Shown here: positions 1 through 8,811 of the stretch, one piece after another
Numbering within the stretch: position 1 is the first letter of the stretch
Layout of the letters: every line of letters starts with the position of its first letter
Program-made: the position numbers and the translations under genes
Notes under the pieces: model-generated
Told to the model about the DNA's origin: nothing
What the model saw: only the letters and a program-made list of their open reading frames with translations
The model's database searches: none
NCBI RefSeq assembly: GCF_039536245.1
Contig: NZ_BAAAYN010000035.1
Coordinates: forward strand, 84,410 to 148,409
Source of the DNA: Cryptosporangium minutisporangium
Lineage (GTDB): Bacteria > Actinomycetota > Actinomycetes > Mycobacteriales > Cryptosporangiaceae
Reading direction: 5' to 3'
DNA: 64,000 nt

Positions 1-1017
1 CATCCCGGCGATCCCGTGCCCCTCGGCGCCGTGCCGGCGGGCGAGTTCGGTGCCGCCGGCGCCGGTGTCCGTCACCTCGACCCGCACCGCTTCCGCACCG
101 TAGTCGACCCGGACCGTCGCGGTGGCCGGACCGGCGTGCCGCAGGACGTTCGTCAGTGCCTCCTGCACCACGCGGTAGGCGGCCAGATCCGCACCCGGGG
201 GCAGCGGACGGACGGCGCCGGTCACCACGGTGTGCACGGGCGTGCCGCTGGCGGTGATCCGCTCGGCGAGGGCGCCCAGCCGGGCCAGCCCGGCGGTGGG
301 TACCCGCTCGGTGTTGTCCCGCAGGACCGCCAGCGTCGCCCGCAACTCGTCCAGCGCCTCCCGGCTGGTCTCGCTGATCGCGGTGAGCGCGGTCTCTGCC
401 TGCTCCGGCTTGGTCGGTAGCAGGTGCAGTGCGATGTCGGCTTGCATCGTGATCGCCGCGAGGCCGTGCCCGACGACGTCGTGCACCTCCTGGGCGACCC
501 GGAGCCGCTCGTCGTCGGCCGCGCGCCGGGCCTCGGCCGCCCGTTCCCGCACCGCCGCCCGGCGGTTGAGCCGCACCACGGTCCCGATCGCGAACGGCAC
601 GACGATCCACGCCGAGCCGGGCACCAGCCCGACCAGTGCCGGCAGCGTGCCGAGCGAGAACACCAGGTGGGCGAGCAGTACGACGAGGGCGGCACCGGCG
701 GCCAGCACCGCACGCCGGACCGGCCAGACCAGCACCAGGCTGTACACCGCGACCGCCACCGCCCCCAGCACCGGCCCGTACGGGTAACCCACGATCAGGT
801 ACGCGGAGACCGCGGTGGTGGCGACCGCGAGCGTCAGCAGCGGGTAGCGACGCCGCACGACCAGCGCCGAGCAGGCCACCACGATCAGGACGTAAGCCAG
901 GGCGTCGACCCGGGTCGAGTCGGGTTGGACGAGGACGATCGGGTCGACCGTCACCGCGCTGAGGGCCGCGAGGACGGCCGCGAGCGCGGCGTCGGCCAGG
1001 ATCGTGCGCCACCTCAT
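1..1017 (-). CDS. NarL-family sensor histidine kinase (3' end cut by window)
   Basis: The protein starts MRWRTILADA. Several hydrophobic membrane segments fill roughly the first 150 residues. A HisKA_3 dimerisation/phosphoacceptor helix follows, with the H-box EVHDVVGHGL near residue 179, then the start of a HATPase_c domain with the N-box VVQEALTNVLRH. The reading frame is still open at base 1, so the last part of the ATPase domain lies outside. An in-frame GTG at 1029 is an alternative start; the ATG at 1017 was preferred because GGTGAG sits about 7 bases upstream. Kinases of this DesK-like type sense membrane or antibiotic stress and commonly control neighbouring MacB-type ABC exporters such as the one at 1782-4963. 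Its response regulator is probably beyond the window edge, since the one at 5024-5593 is damaged. Confidence 0.9.
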   Translation of the reverse strand, partial: MRWRTILADAALAAVLAALSAVTVDPIVLVQPDSTRVDALAYVLIVVACSALVVRRRYPLLTLAVATTAVSAYLIVGYPYGPVLGAVAVAVYSLVLVWPVRRAVLAAGAALVVLLAHLVFSLGTLPALVGLVPGSAWIVVPFAIGTVVRLNRRAAVRERAAEARRAADDERLRVAQEVHDVVGHGLAAITMQADIALHLLPTKPEQAETALTAISETSREALDELRATLAVLRDNTERVPTAGLARLGALAERITASGTPVHTVVTGAVRPLPPGADLAAYRVVQEALTNVLRHAGPATATVRVDYGAEAVRVEVTDTGAGGTELARRHGAEGHGIAGM

Positions 1018-1059
1018 CGCCGGGCTCACCGTCCGGCCCCGCTCGCTCCCATGCCGGGC

Positions 1060-1593
1060 TCAGCTCCCCACCGGGCGAGGTTCGGTCCGCGGCGCGCTGC
1101 GACGGCCGGTGGCCACCGCACGGCGGCCGCGGGCAGTGCGGTCCCAGGGCTTCGCGACGCTCAGCACGGTCGTGAGCAGCAGCAGCGAACAGGCCACCGA
1201 GGGCGCGACGACCATGTTGATCTGCTCGTCCCGAGGCAGCTCGGCACCGAGCTCGGCCGCGGTCCGCAACCCGGGTGCCAGCAGGAACAGCACCAGGACG
1301 GTCATGCCTGCGGTCACCACGAGTTTCACCGTCACCCACCAGTACCGGATCAGCCCCCACTTCGTGCCGAGACCGCACAGGATGCCGGTGACCAGCGCCG
1401 CGACCGCCAACGGGGTGATCAGCACGGTACCGATCAGCCCGGCGACCGGGTAGACGACGTCCGGGCCGCCGGCGGCCCCGGTGAGCCCGGCGACGCCGAG
1501 GACGACGAGGACCGCGTCCGCGCCCAGCCAGCCGACCGAGCTCGCGACGTGGGTGATCAGCGCGATCTTTCGCCAGCGTGGTGTGAGTTTCAT
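1060..1593 (-). CDS. DUF2269-like integral membrane protein
   Basis: A 177-residue protein with four predicted membrane helices at about 13-32, 46-75, 88-107 and 128-147, and a basic tail. The opening segment (TPRWRKIALITHVASSVGWLGADAVL) and the WWVTVKLVVTAGMTVLV segment resemble the DUF2269 family of small membrane proteins of unknown role. It lies 42 bases upstream of the sensor kinase on the same strand and is probably cotranscribed with it. It is divergent from the ABC exporter. The family call is from recognisable style, not from a search. Confidence 0.75.
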   Translation of the reverse strand: MKLTPRWRKIALITHVASSVGWLGADAVLVVLGVAGLTGAAGGPDVVYPVAGLIGTVLITPLAVAALVTGILCGLGTKWGLIRYWWVTVKLVVTAGMTVLVLFLLAPGLRTAAELGAELPRDEQINMVVAPSVACSLLLLTTVLSVAKPWDRTARGRRAVATGRRSAPRTEPRPVGS

Positions 1594-1660
1594 GGCTCGA
1601 TCGTCGGCTGCGGTGCGCCGGAAAGCGTCCGCCGACGAACCGGTCCTCAGCTGCCCTCCC

Positions 1661-1700
1661 TGACGTAGGCACCGGCCCCGCGTACGTCAGCTGACGTAGG
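1661..1700. promoter_or_regulatory. Palindromic operator between membrane protein and ABC exporter
   Basis: A perfect 16-base palindrome, TACGTCAGCTGACGTA, spans 1683-1698 in the 188-base divergent gap. The half-site sequence TGACGTAGG occurs at 1661-1669 and again at 1692-1700, 31 bases (about three helical turns) apart. This arrangement suits cooperative binding by a dimeric regulator, plausibly the response regulator of the adjacent kinase. The regulator is inferred. Confidence 0.5.
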
Positions 1701-1781
1701 CCGAGTCCCGCAGCAGCGCGGACGACCGCACCCCTCTCCCCCGGCCAGCCTGAGGCGACACCGATACGAGAGGCAACCACC

Positions 1782-2483
1782 ATGACGACCGATGCGGCGG
1801 CTCGCGCAGTAGCGGCCCGCAAGATCTACGGCCGCGGTGAGACCGCCGTGACCGCTTTGGACGACGTGACGATCGGATTCCCCCGCGGCCGCTTCACGGC
1901 GATCATGGGCCCGTCCGGGTCCGGCAAGTCGACGCTGATGCACTGCGCGGCCGGCCTCGACCCGCTGACCTCCGGTCAGGTCTACCTCGGGGACACCGAG
2001 CTCTCCACGCTCTCGGACACCGCGCTGACGAAGCTCCGGCGGGAGCGGGTGGGCTTCGTCTTCCAATCGTTCAACCTGCTGCCGACGCTGACCGCGGCGG
2101 AGAACATCACGCTGCCGCTGGCGCTCGCCGGCGTGGAGCCAGACCGCGACTGGATCGAGCTGGTCACCGCCACGGTGGGCCTCGACGATCGGCTCGGGCA
2201 CCGCCCGGCCGAGCTCTCCGGCGGGCAGCAGCAGCGAGTCGCGGTGGCGCGGGCGCTGGCCACCCGGCCGGACGTCGTCTTCGCGGACGAACCGACCGGC
2301 AACCTCGACTCGGCCGCCAGCGCCGAACTGCTCGGCTTCCTGCGCCACGCGGTCGACGCGTTCGGCCAGACCGTGGTGATGGTGACGCACGACCCGGCCG
2401 CGGCCGAGTATGCGGACGCCGTGGTGCGGCTCGCCGACGGCCGGGTGGCCGAGCAGCGCGAAACGTCAGGTGCGCGGCGATGA
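1782..2483 (+). CDS. ABC transporter ATP-binding protein, MacB/LolD type
   Basis: A 233-residue nucleotide-binding subunit with all core motifs: Walker A GPSGSGKST (about residues 46-54), Q-loop in FVFQSFNLLP, signature LSGGQQQRVAVARAL, Walker B VVFADEPTGNLDS, and H-loop VTHD. Its length is normal for the family. The stop overlaps the permease start (ATGA), so the two are translationally coupled. Together they form a type VII, mechanotransmission-style exporter of the kind used against antimicrobial peptides or for lipid and protein release. The substrate cannot be told from sequence. Confidence 0.95.
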   Translation: MTTDAAARAVAARKIYGRGETAVTALDDVTIGFPRGRFTAIMGPSGSGKSTLMHCAAGLDPLTSGQVYLGDTELSTLSDTALTKLRRERVGFVFQSFNLLPTLTAAENITLPLALAGVEPDRDWIELVTATVGLDDRLGHRPAELSGGQQQRVAVARALATRPDVVFADEPTGNLDSAASAELLGFLRHAVDAFGQTVVMVTHDPAAAEYADAVVRLADGRVAEQRETSGARR

Positions 2484-4963
2484 GGCGCCTGCTGCTCGCA
2501 GGGCTGCGGGCGCGGCGTCGGCGGCTCGCCGGGACGTTCCTCGCGGTGCTGCTCGGAGTGGCGTTCCTGGCCGCGACGCTGACCATGACTGCGACGATGA
2601 CCAGCGCGATCGACGGCTTCTTCACCCGGGCGAACGCGGGGATCGACGTCGTCGTCCGGAGCGGGACCGCACTGGCGGACACCCCGAACGCGTCCCGCAC
2701 GCCGATCGACGCATCGCTGCTGGACACCGTGCGCGAGGTGCCGGGTGTCGCGGTAGCGGCGCCGGTCGTCGAGGGGTTCGGGCAGCTGCTCGGCCGGGAC
2801 GGCACCGCGATCGCGGTGAACGGTCCCCGGCTGGCCGGTAGCTGGGTGGCCGACCCGGAGCTCAACCCGTACCGGGTGGTGGAGGGCCGGGCGCCGACGG
2901 TCACCGGGGACGTGGTTGTCAACCGGGCCGCCGCAGAGGACGGAGGGCTGCGGGTCGGCGACCGGACGACGCTGCTGACCCCGGCGCCGGAACCGGTGCG
3001 GGTCGTCGGCATCGTCACGTTCGGCGACGCGGACGCGTTCGGAGGTACGTCGTACGTCGGGCTCACCGCCGCCGACGCGAAGACCTTCCTGGCGGGCGGA
3101 CGCGACCGGCTGACCAGCATCCAGGTCAAGGCCGCCGACGGGGTGGCCCGGGACGCGCTGGTCGAGCGGATCGCCGCCACGCTCCCGCCGGGCGTCCAGG
3201 CGATCAGCGGCCAGGCGGCCACCGACGAGACGACCGACGCGATCAACGACGGATTCCTCATCGTGCTGCGGGCGCTGCTCGGCGCGTTCGCGGGGGTGGC
3301 GTTGCTGGTCGCGGTGCTGAGCATCCACAACACGTTCGCGATCCTGGTGGCCCAGCGGACCCGGGAGACCGCGCTGCTGCGGGCGGTCGGCGCCGTCCGG
3401 GGGCAGGTGCTCGCGGCGGTGCTCGTCGAGGCGCTGGTGCTCGGGGCGGTGGCTTCCGGCGCTGGTGTTGCGGCTGGGTACGGCTTGGCCGGGCTGCTGA
3501 AGCAGGTGTTCGGTGCGCTCGGGTTCGACGCACCGGTCGAAGGTCTGGTGTTCCCGCTCTCCACGATCGCCATCTGCGTGCCGATCGGGGTGCTGGCCAC
3601 GGTCGTCGCCGCGCTGGCACCGGCCGTCCGGGCGTCCCGGGTGGCACCGGTGGAGGCGCTGCGCGAGGCGGCCGCGGAACGGCCCGGAACTTCTCGGGTG
3701 CGGACAGCCATCGGTGCGGTGCTGGCACTCGCCGGAGTAGTGGCCGTCGGCGCCGGTACCGCGGTCGCGGTCGTCGGCATCGGCGCGGTACTGGTCGTCG
3801 CGGGGGTGCTCGCGCTGGCGCCACTGCTGGTCGGCCCACTCTCCGGATTGCCGCTGCGCGGGGTCACCGCGCGGCTGGCCCGCCGGAACGCCCGTCGCAA
3901 TCCGCGTCGTACCGCGGGAGCCGCCGCCGCACTCCTGATCGGCGTCGGGGTGGTCACGCTGTTCACGGTGGCGGCCGGCTCGCTGGGAGCGGCGTCCCGC
4001 TCGGACGTGGAGAAGGCGTTCACTGGGGACTTCGCGGTGGACAGCGGAGCACGCTTCGGCATGGGCTCGCTCTCGCCCGCGATCGCGCCGACGCTCGCCC
4101 GGCTACCCGAGGTGTCCGGTGTGGCCGCGGTCGGCGGCGGGCAGGCGCTGGTGGGAGGCGAGGGGACGACCGTCAGCGTCGCCGACCCGCCGTCGCTGGC
4201 GCGCCTGGTGTCCTTCGGGGACGTGGAGGGCGCGCCGATCTCGTCGCTGCGCCCGGGTCAGGTGGCCGTCGCCGAGGGCTCCGGCCATTCGCGCGGGGAG
4301 CGGCTGTCGGTGCGGTACCCGGACGGCACGACCGCGACCGTCGTGGTCACCACCGTGTACGAGGAGAATCCGCTGGTGGGGCCGGTGCTGATAAGTGCGG
4401 CCGAGTGGACGCCGCACGCGTCGCAGCCACTGGCCGCCGCGGTGTACGTGGGGCTTTCGGACGGGGTCAGCGCCTCCGAGGGCCGAAGCGCGATCGAGGC
4501 CGCGGTCCGCCCGTTCGGCAACCCGACCGTGTCGGACGCCGACGAGTTGGCCGGCGCCGGTGCCGCCGCGATCGACCAGTTGCTCAACCTCGTCTACGTG
4601 CTGCTCGCGATCGCGGTGATCACCGCACTCCTGGGCATCGCGAACACGCTCTCGCTCGGGGTGCACGAGCGGACCCGCGAGTTGGGGCTGCTCCGCGCGG
4701 TCGGCGCGACCCGGCGTCAGGTGCGGTCGCTGGTGCGCTGGGAGTCGGTGCTGATCGCGCTGTTCGGCACCGTGCTCGGGGCGACGCTCGGCACCGCGCT
4801 GGGGTGGGCCCTGATGCGGGCGGCCGGATCGGGGTTCTCGGTGCCGGTGCTGCCGCTGACGGTGATCGTGGTCGGTGGAGCACTCGCCGGCCTGCTCGCC
4901 GGCGCCCGCCCCACCCGCACCGCCGCCCGCCTCGACGTCCTGCGTGCGATCGCCACCGAGTGA
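2480..4963 (+). CDS. ABC transporter permease, FtsX/MacB family
   Basis: An 827-residue permease with two FtsX-like units. There is an N-terminal helix, a large extracytoplasmic domain (about residues 50-250), a three-helix FtsX block (about 255-400), a central hydrophobic linker, a second extracytoplasmic domain (about 500-690) and a final three-helix block (about 700-825). Each FtsX block carries the diagnostic coupling sequence after its first helix (TRETALLRAVGA and TRELGLLRAVGA). It starts in the ATGA overlap with the ATPase gene. This duplicated layout is standard for actinobacterial exporters next to two-component systems. Confidence 0.94.
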   Translation: MRRLLLAGLRARRRRLAGTFLAVLLGVAFLAATLTMTATMTSAIDGFFTRANAGIDVVVRSGTALADTPNASRTPIDASLLDTVREVPGVAVAAPVVEGFGQLLGRDGTAIAVNGPRLAGSWVADPELNPYRVVEGRAPTVTGDVVVNRAAAEDGGLRVGDRTTLLTPAPEPVRVVGIVTFGDADAFGGTSYVGLTAADAKTFLAGGRDRLTSIQVKAADGVARDALVERIAATLPPGVQAISGQAATDETTDAINDGFLIVLRALLGAFAGVALLVAVLSIHNTFAILVAQRTRETALLRAVGAVRGQVLAAVLVEALVLGAVASGAGVAAGYGLAGLLKQVFGALGFDAPVEGLVFPLSTIAICVPIGVLATVVAALAPAVRASRVAPVEALREAAAERPGTSRVRTAIGAVLALAGVVAVGAGTAVAVVGIGAVLVVAGVLALAPLLVGPLSGLPLRGVTARLARRNARRNPRRTAGAAAALLIGVGVVTLFTVAAGSLGAASRSDVEKAFTGDFAVDSGARFGMGSLSPAIAPTLARLPEVSGVAAVGGGQALVGGEGTTVSVADPPSLARLVSFGDVEGAPISSLRPGQVAVAEGSGHSRGERLSVRYPDGTTATVVVTTVYEENPLVGPVLISAAEWTPHASQPLAAAVYVGLSDGVSASEGRSAIEAAVRPFGNPTVSDADELAGAGAAAIDQLLNLVYVLLAIAVITALLGIANTLSLGVHERTRELGLLRAVGATRRQVRSLVRWESVLIALFGTVLGATLGTALGWALMRAAGSGFSVPVLPLTVIVVGGALAGLLAGARPTRTAARLDVLRAIATE

Positions 4964-4973
4964 CCGCTCGGCT

Positions 4974-5022
4974 GAGCGCTGTGCGTTCCGGCCGCGGATG
5001 GGTCGCGAATCGCACAGCGCTC
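4974..5022. terminator. Bidirectional hairpin between ABC operon and damaged response regulator
   Basis: A perfect 12-base inverted repeat (GAGCGCTGTGCG at 4974-4985 and CGCACAGCGCTC at 5011-5022) lies between the convergent gene ends. There is no U-tract, which is usual in this GC-rich group. Confidence 0.6.
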
Positions 5023-5023
5023 G

Positions 5024-5593
5024 TCAACGCAGGAGCCAGCCGTGGGACTCCGCCAAGCGGACCGCCTCGGCGCGGGTACGTGCGCCGGTCTTGCCGATCG
5101 CGGCGGACAGGTGGTTGCGGACCGTTCCCTCGGAGAGGCGGAGTTCCTTCGCCAGGTCGGCGACCGTGCCACCGGCGCGGGCCGCGCGCAGCACGTCGGT
5201 CTCCCGATCGGTGAGCGGGCTCGCGCCGGTGGCGAGCGACTCGGCGGCGAGCGTCGGGTCGACGACCCGGAGGCCGGCGTGCACTCGGCGAACCGCGTCG
5301 GCCAGCTGCCTGGCGGGGGTGTCCTTGACGACGAAGCCGTTGGCACCGGCCTCCATCGCCCGGCGGAGATACCCGGGTCGGCCCAAGGTCGTGACGATCA
5401 GGATCCGGCAGGGGCGGCCGGGGAACATCGCCGTAGCGCCGGCCAGCGCGGTCTCCGAATCGAACCGCCGCTCGGGGGTAGCGGCACTGGTCACGGGTGC
5501 CACGGTAGCGCCGAGCCGGGCCAGCGCCCCATGACATCCGGCAGGGGTCCACCTTGCCACTAGACACCGGCACGGCGGGCCCTCAAGATACAT
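5024..5593 (-). pseudogene. 5'-truncated NarL/DesR-type response regulator
   Basis: The C-terminal two thirds are intact: the end of a receiver domain (RILIVTTLGRPGYLRRAMEAGANGFVVKD, keeping the conserved Thr and Lys) and a LuxR/GerE helix-turn-helix (PLTDRETDVLRAARAGGTVADLAKELRLSEGTVRNH). The front of the receiver, about 60-75 residues holding the acidic pocket and phosphoacceptor Asp, is missing. The first ~45 residues of the open frame (rich in Cys, Pro and Arg) match no receiver sequence. The break falls near 5455, close to the promoter of the divergent monooxygenase operon. It could be a dead gene or a constitutive DNA-binding remnant starting from an internal GTG. It is probably the former partner of a kinase like the one at 1-1017. 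Confidence 0.7.
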
Positions 5594-5610
5594 ACCGTCA
5601 AGACTGCATC
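5591..5610. promoter_or_regulatory. Candidate TetR operator upstream of the monooxygenase operon
   Basis: CATACCGTCAAGACTGCATC matches the palindrome upstream of the TetR gene at 14976-14995 at 16 of 20 positions, including the central GTCAAG core. It ends 38 bases before the monooxygenase start. The match between two operons of related function is the basis for calling a shared operator; binding by that TetR is inferred. Confidence 0.55.
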
Positions 5611-5648
5611 TTTTTTCGACCGCAACTTCCAGTGCCGGAGGTGAGAGC

Positions 5649-7145
5649 GTGTCCGAGGATCTCCCCGCCGAGGTACGAGTCCTGGTGGTCGGCGCCGGGT
5701 TCGGTGGCCTGGCCGCCGCCGCGCACCTCCGAGCCGCCGGTTACCGGTCCGCGGACGACGTCCTGCTCATCGAGCAGGCGGACGAGGTGGGCGGCACCTG
5801 GCGCGACAACACCTACCCGGAGTGCGCCTGCGACGTCCCGTCGGTGCTGTACTCGTTCTCGTTCGCGCCGAACCCCGGATGGACGCGGTCGTACGGGCGT
5901 CAGCCGGAGATCCAGGAGTACCTGGTGCGGACCGCCCGGCAGACCGGGCTGATCGAGCAGATCCGCTTCGGTTGCGCCTTGATCGGAGCGTCCTGGGACG
6001 CCGCGACCTCGCAGTGGGTGGCCGAGACGTCGAGAGGCGTCATCCGGGCCCAGGTGCTGGTCACCGCGACCGGCGCGCTGTCCGCTCCGCGCCTGCCCGA
6101 CCTTCCCGGCCTGGAGTCGTTCACCGGCGACGCGTTCCACTCCGCCCGCTGGGACCACGGGGTCTCGCTGGCCGGCAAGCGGGTCGGGGTGGTCGGCACC
6201 GGGGCGTCCGCGGTGCAGTTCGTCCCGGCGATCGCACCGTCGGTGGGGCACCTGACCGTGTTCCAGCGGACGCCGGGCTGGGTCATCCCGCGCGGCGACC
6301 GGGCCTACGTGGCAGGCGAAAAAGCGCTGTTCCGACGGTGGCCGGTCACCCAGAAGATCTCCCGCGGTGCGTGCTACACGTACCGCGAGGGATACGTGAT
6401 CGGCATGGCCCACGCGCCCTCGCTGTTACCGGCGATCCAACTGGTCGCGGAGGCGCACCTGCGGCGGCAGGTGCCCGACCCCGAGCTGCGGGCCAAGTTG
6501 CGGCCGCCGTTCCAACTCGGCTGCAAGCGCGCGCTGCTTTCCAACGACTGGTTCCCGGCGCTCCAGCGACCGAACGTCGAGCTGGTGACGTCGGCGGCAG
6601 CGGAGGTCACCCCGCACGGCGTGGTGGATGCCACCGGCCGCAAGCACGAGCTGGACGTGTTGATCTTCGGCACCGGATTCACACCCACCGAGCCGCCGGT
6701 CGCTCGATTACTCACCGGGCGGGACGGCCGGACGCTGGCCGAGACCTGGGACGGCAGCCCGCGGGCGCACCACGGACTGACCGTGCACGGCTTCCCGAAC
6801 CTCTTCCTGATGTACGGCCCGAACACCAACCTCGGGCACAGCTCGATCGTCTACATGCTCGAGTCGCAAGCCCGCTACGTCGTCGACGCGGTGCGGACGC
6901 TCGACCGGGCGAACCTCGCATCGCTGGAGGTCCGGGCAGACGTCGAACACGCCTCCGTCGCCGACGTCCAGCGGCGGCTCGAACACTCGGTCTGGAACAA
7001 GGGCGGCTGCGCGAGCTGGTACCTCGACCGGAACGGCCGCAACAGCGTGATGTGGCCGACGTTCACCTGGCGGTACCGGCAGGCCACCCGCCGCCTCGAC
7101 GTGGACAGCTACCACTTGAAGGCGGTGCCGGTTCATGCACTATGA
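5649..7145 (+). CDS. Class B flavin monooxygenase (Baeyer-Villiger type)
   Basis: A 498-residue FAD/NADPH enzyme expected to insert one oxygen atom into a ketone to give an ester or lactone. Seen in the sequence: FAD Rossmann motif GAGFGG near residue 16, the Baeyer-Villiger fingerprint FxGxxxHxxxW as FTGDAFHSARW at residues 158-168, and the NADPH Rossmann motif GVVGTGASA shortly after. The GTG start at 5649 follows GGAGGTGAG. The next gene starts inside its last codons, so the three genes to 9485 form one operon. The oxidase and decarboxylase-like partners suggest breakdown of a sterol, terpenoid or aliphatic ketone. The ketone itself cannot be identified here. Confidence 0.92.
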   Translation: MSEDLPAEVRVLVVGAGFGGLAAAAHLRAAGYRSADDVLLIEQADEVGGTWRDNTYPECACDVPSVLYSFSFAPNPGWTRSYGRQPEIQEYLVRTARQTGLIEQIRFGCALIGASWDAATSQWVAETSRGVIRAQVLVTATGALSAPRLPDLPGLESFTGDAFHSARWDHGVSLAGKRVGVVGTGASAVQFVPAIAPSVGHLTVFQRTPGWVIPRGDRAYVAGEKALFRRWPVTQKISRGACYTYREGYVIGMAHAPSLLPAIQLVAEAHLRRQVPDPELRAKLRPPFQLGCKRALLSNDWFPALQRPNVELVTSAAAEVTPHGVVDATGRKHELDVLIFGTGFTPTEPPVARLLTGRDGRTLAETWDGSPRAHHGLTVHGFPNLFLMYGPNTNLGHSSIVYMLESQARYVVDAVRTLDRANLASLEVRADVEHASVADVQRRLEHSVWNKGGCASWYLDRNGRNSVMWPTFTWRYRQATRRLDVDSYHLKAVPVHAL

Positions 7146-8811
7146 CGTCCTGGTGGTGGGCAGCGGCTTCGGCGGCAGCGTCACCGCACTGCGCCTGGTC
7201 GAGAAGGGCTACCGGGTCGGCGTCCTGGAGGCCGGTCGCCGGTTCGACGAGTCGTCGTACCCGAAAACGTCCTGGGACTTGCGCCGGTATCTGTGGGCAC
7301 CGCAGATCGGCTGTTACGGGATGCAGCGGATGCATTTGCTGCCGGACGTCCTGGTGATGGCGGGCGCGGGTGTCGGTGGCGGCTCGCTGAACTACGCGAA
7401 CACGCTCTACCAGCCCGGGGAAGCGTTCTTCAACGATCCGCAGTGGGCGCACATCACCGACTGGGCCGACGAGCTGGCACCGCACTACGAGCAGGCGCGC
7501 CGCATGCTCGGCGTCACCACCAACCCGTCGGTGACGCCGGCGGACGAGGTGATGCGCCGGGTCGCCGACGAGATCGGCGCCGGCGACACCTGGCGATCGA
7601 CCCCGGTCGGCGTGTTCTTCGGTCCATCAGAGGCCGGAGACCCGTTCTTCGGCGGAGCAGGCCCGGAGCGCGTCGCGTGCACCGAGTGCGGCTCGTGCAT
7701 GACCGGGTGCCGGGTCGGGGCGAAGAACACGCTGACGAAGAACTACCTGTACCTGGCGGAGAAGGCCGGGGCGGCGGTGCACCCGCTGACGACCGTGCGA
7801 ACGCTGCGCCCCGGGCCTTCGGGCTGGGTGGTCGAGACGGTCCGGAGTGGACGCCGTACCGGGAAGCGGACGTTCACCGCCGACCAGGTCGTGCTCTCGG
7901 CGGGCACGTACGGCACTCAGCGCCTGCTGCACGCGATGCGCGACCGGGGCGTACTGCCCGCGCTCTCGCCACGGCTGGGCGAGCAGACCCGGACGAACTC
8001 CGAGGCGGTGCTCGCCGCGACGTCCCGGCACCGGCGGACCGACTACTCGCGCGGAGTGGCGATCACCGCCTCGTTCAACGCGGACCCGGCCACCCACATC
8101 GAGCCGGTGCGCTACGGCCCGGGTAGCAACCTGATCGGGCTGCTGCAGACGCTGCTCGTCGACGGAGGTGGGCGCTTCCCCCGCTGGGTGTCCGCGCTGG
8201 GTGTGGCGGCGCGCAACCCCGGTGCGCTGCTGCGCAGCCTGTCGGTGCGGCACTGGTCCGAGCGGACCGTGATCGCACTGGTGATGCAGGAGCACGACGA
8301 TTCGCTGGTGGTTTCCGGAAAACGCGGGCTCCTCGGTGGCCAGCGGCTCCGCACCCGCCCGGGTCCGGGTGAGCCGCCGCCGCGCTGGATCCCGGTGGGC
8401 CACGACGTGGTGCGGCGGCTCGCGCGTCTCGTCGACGGTGATCCTGGCGGGTCGTTCGCCGACATCGCGAACATCCCGATGACCGCCCACTTCATCGGGG
8501 GCTGCGCCGTCGGATCGTCCGCCTCCGAGGGCGTCATCGACCCGTATCACCGGGTGCACGGCTACCCCGGGCTGTCGGTGGTGGACGGCTCCACCGTCTC
8601 GGCGAACCTCGGGGTGAACCCAGCGCTGACGATCACCGCGCTGGCCGAGCGGGCGGCGTCGTACTGGCCGAACAAGGGGGACGCCGACCCGCGACCCGCC
8701 CCGGGGGACACTTATCGACGGATAACCCCGGTGGCACCGCAGTCGCCGGTGGTGCCCGCCGCGGCACCGGCCGCCCTACTGTTTCCGACGATCCGCGTCC
8801 GGGAGTCTTGA
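7135..8811 (+). CDS. GMC-family FAD oxidoreductase (cholesterol-oxidase-like)
   Basis: A 558-residue flavoenzyme. The N-terminal FAD motif reads VVGSGFGGSVTALRLVEKGYRVGVLEAG. The C-terminal GMC block reads VVDGSTVSANLGVNPALTITALAERA. A CxxCxxCxxxC cluster lies at Cys182, 185, 188 and 192 (CTECGSCMTGC), followed by a region typical of the actinobacterial ChoD-like branch. Such enzymes oxidise a secondary alcohol to a ketone and could make the substrate for the upstream monooxygenase. The start overlaps the monooxygenase end by 11 bases. Calling it a true cholesterol oxidase would be too specific. Confidence 0.9.
   Translation: MHYDVLVVGSGFGGSVTALRLVEKGYRVGVLEAGRRFDESSYPKTSWDLRRYLWAPQIGCYGMQRMHLLPDVLVMAGAGVGGGSLNYANTLYQPGEAFFNDPQWAHITDWADELAPHYEQARRMLGVTTNPSVTPADEVMRRVADEIGAGDTWRSTPVGVFFGPSEAGDPFFGGAGPERVACTECGSCMTGCRVGAKNTLTKNYLYLAEKAGAAVHPLTTVRTLRPGPSGWVVETVRSGRRTGKRTFTADQVVLSAGTYGTQRLLHAMRDRGVLPALSPRLGEQTRTNSEAVLAATSRHRRTDYSRGVAITASFNADPATHIEPVRYGPGSNLIGLLQTLLVDGGGRFPRWVSALGVAARNPGALLRSLSVRHWSERTVIALVMQEHDDSLVVSGKRGLLGGQRLRTRPGPGEPPPRWIPVGHDVVRRLARLVDGDPGGSFADIANIPMTAHFIGGCAVGSSASEGVIDPYHRVHGYPGLSVVDGSTVSANLGVNPALTITALAERAASYWPNKGDADPRPAPGDTYRRITPVAPQSPVVPAAAPAALLFPTIRVRES

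Noticed and set aside
7135..8811. Naming the GMC enzyme choD
   Set aside because: Family resemblance only; the sequence does not establish the substrate.
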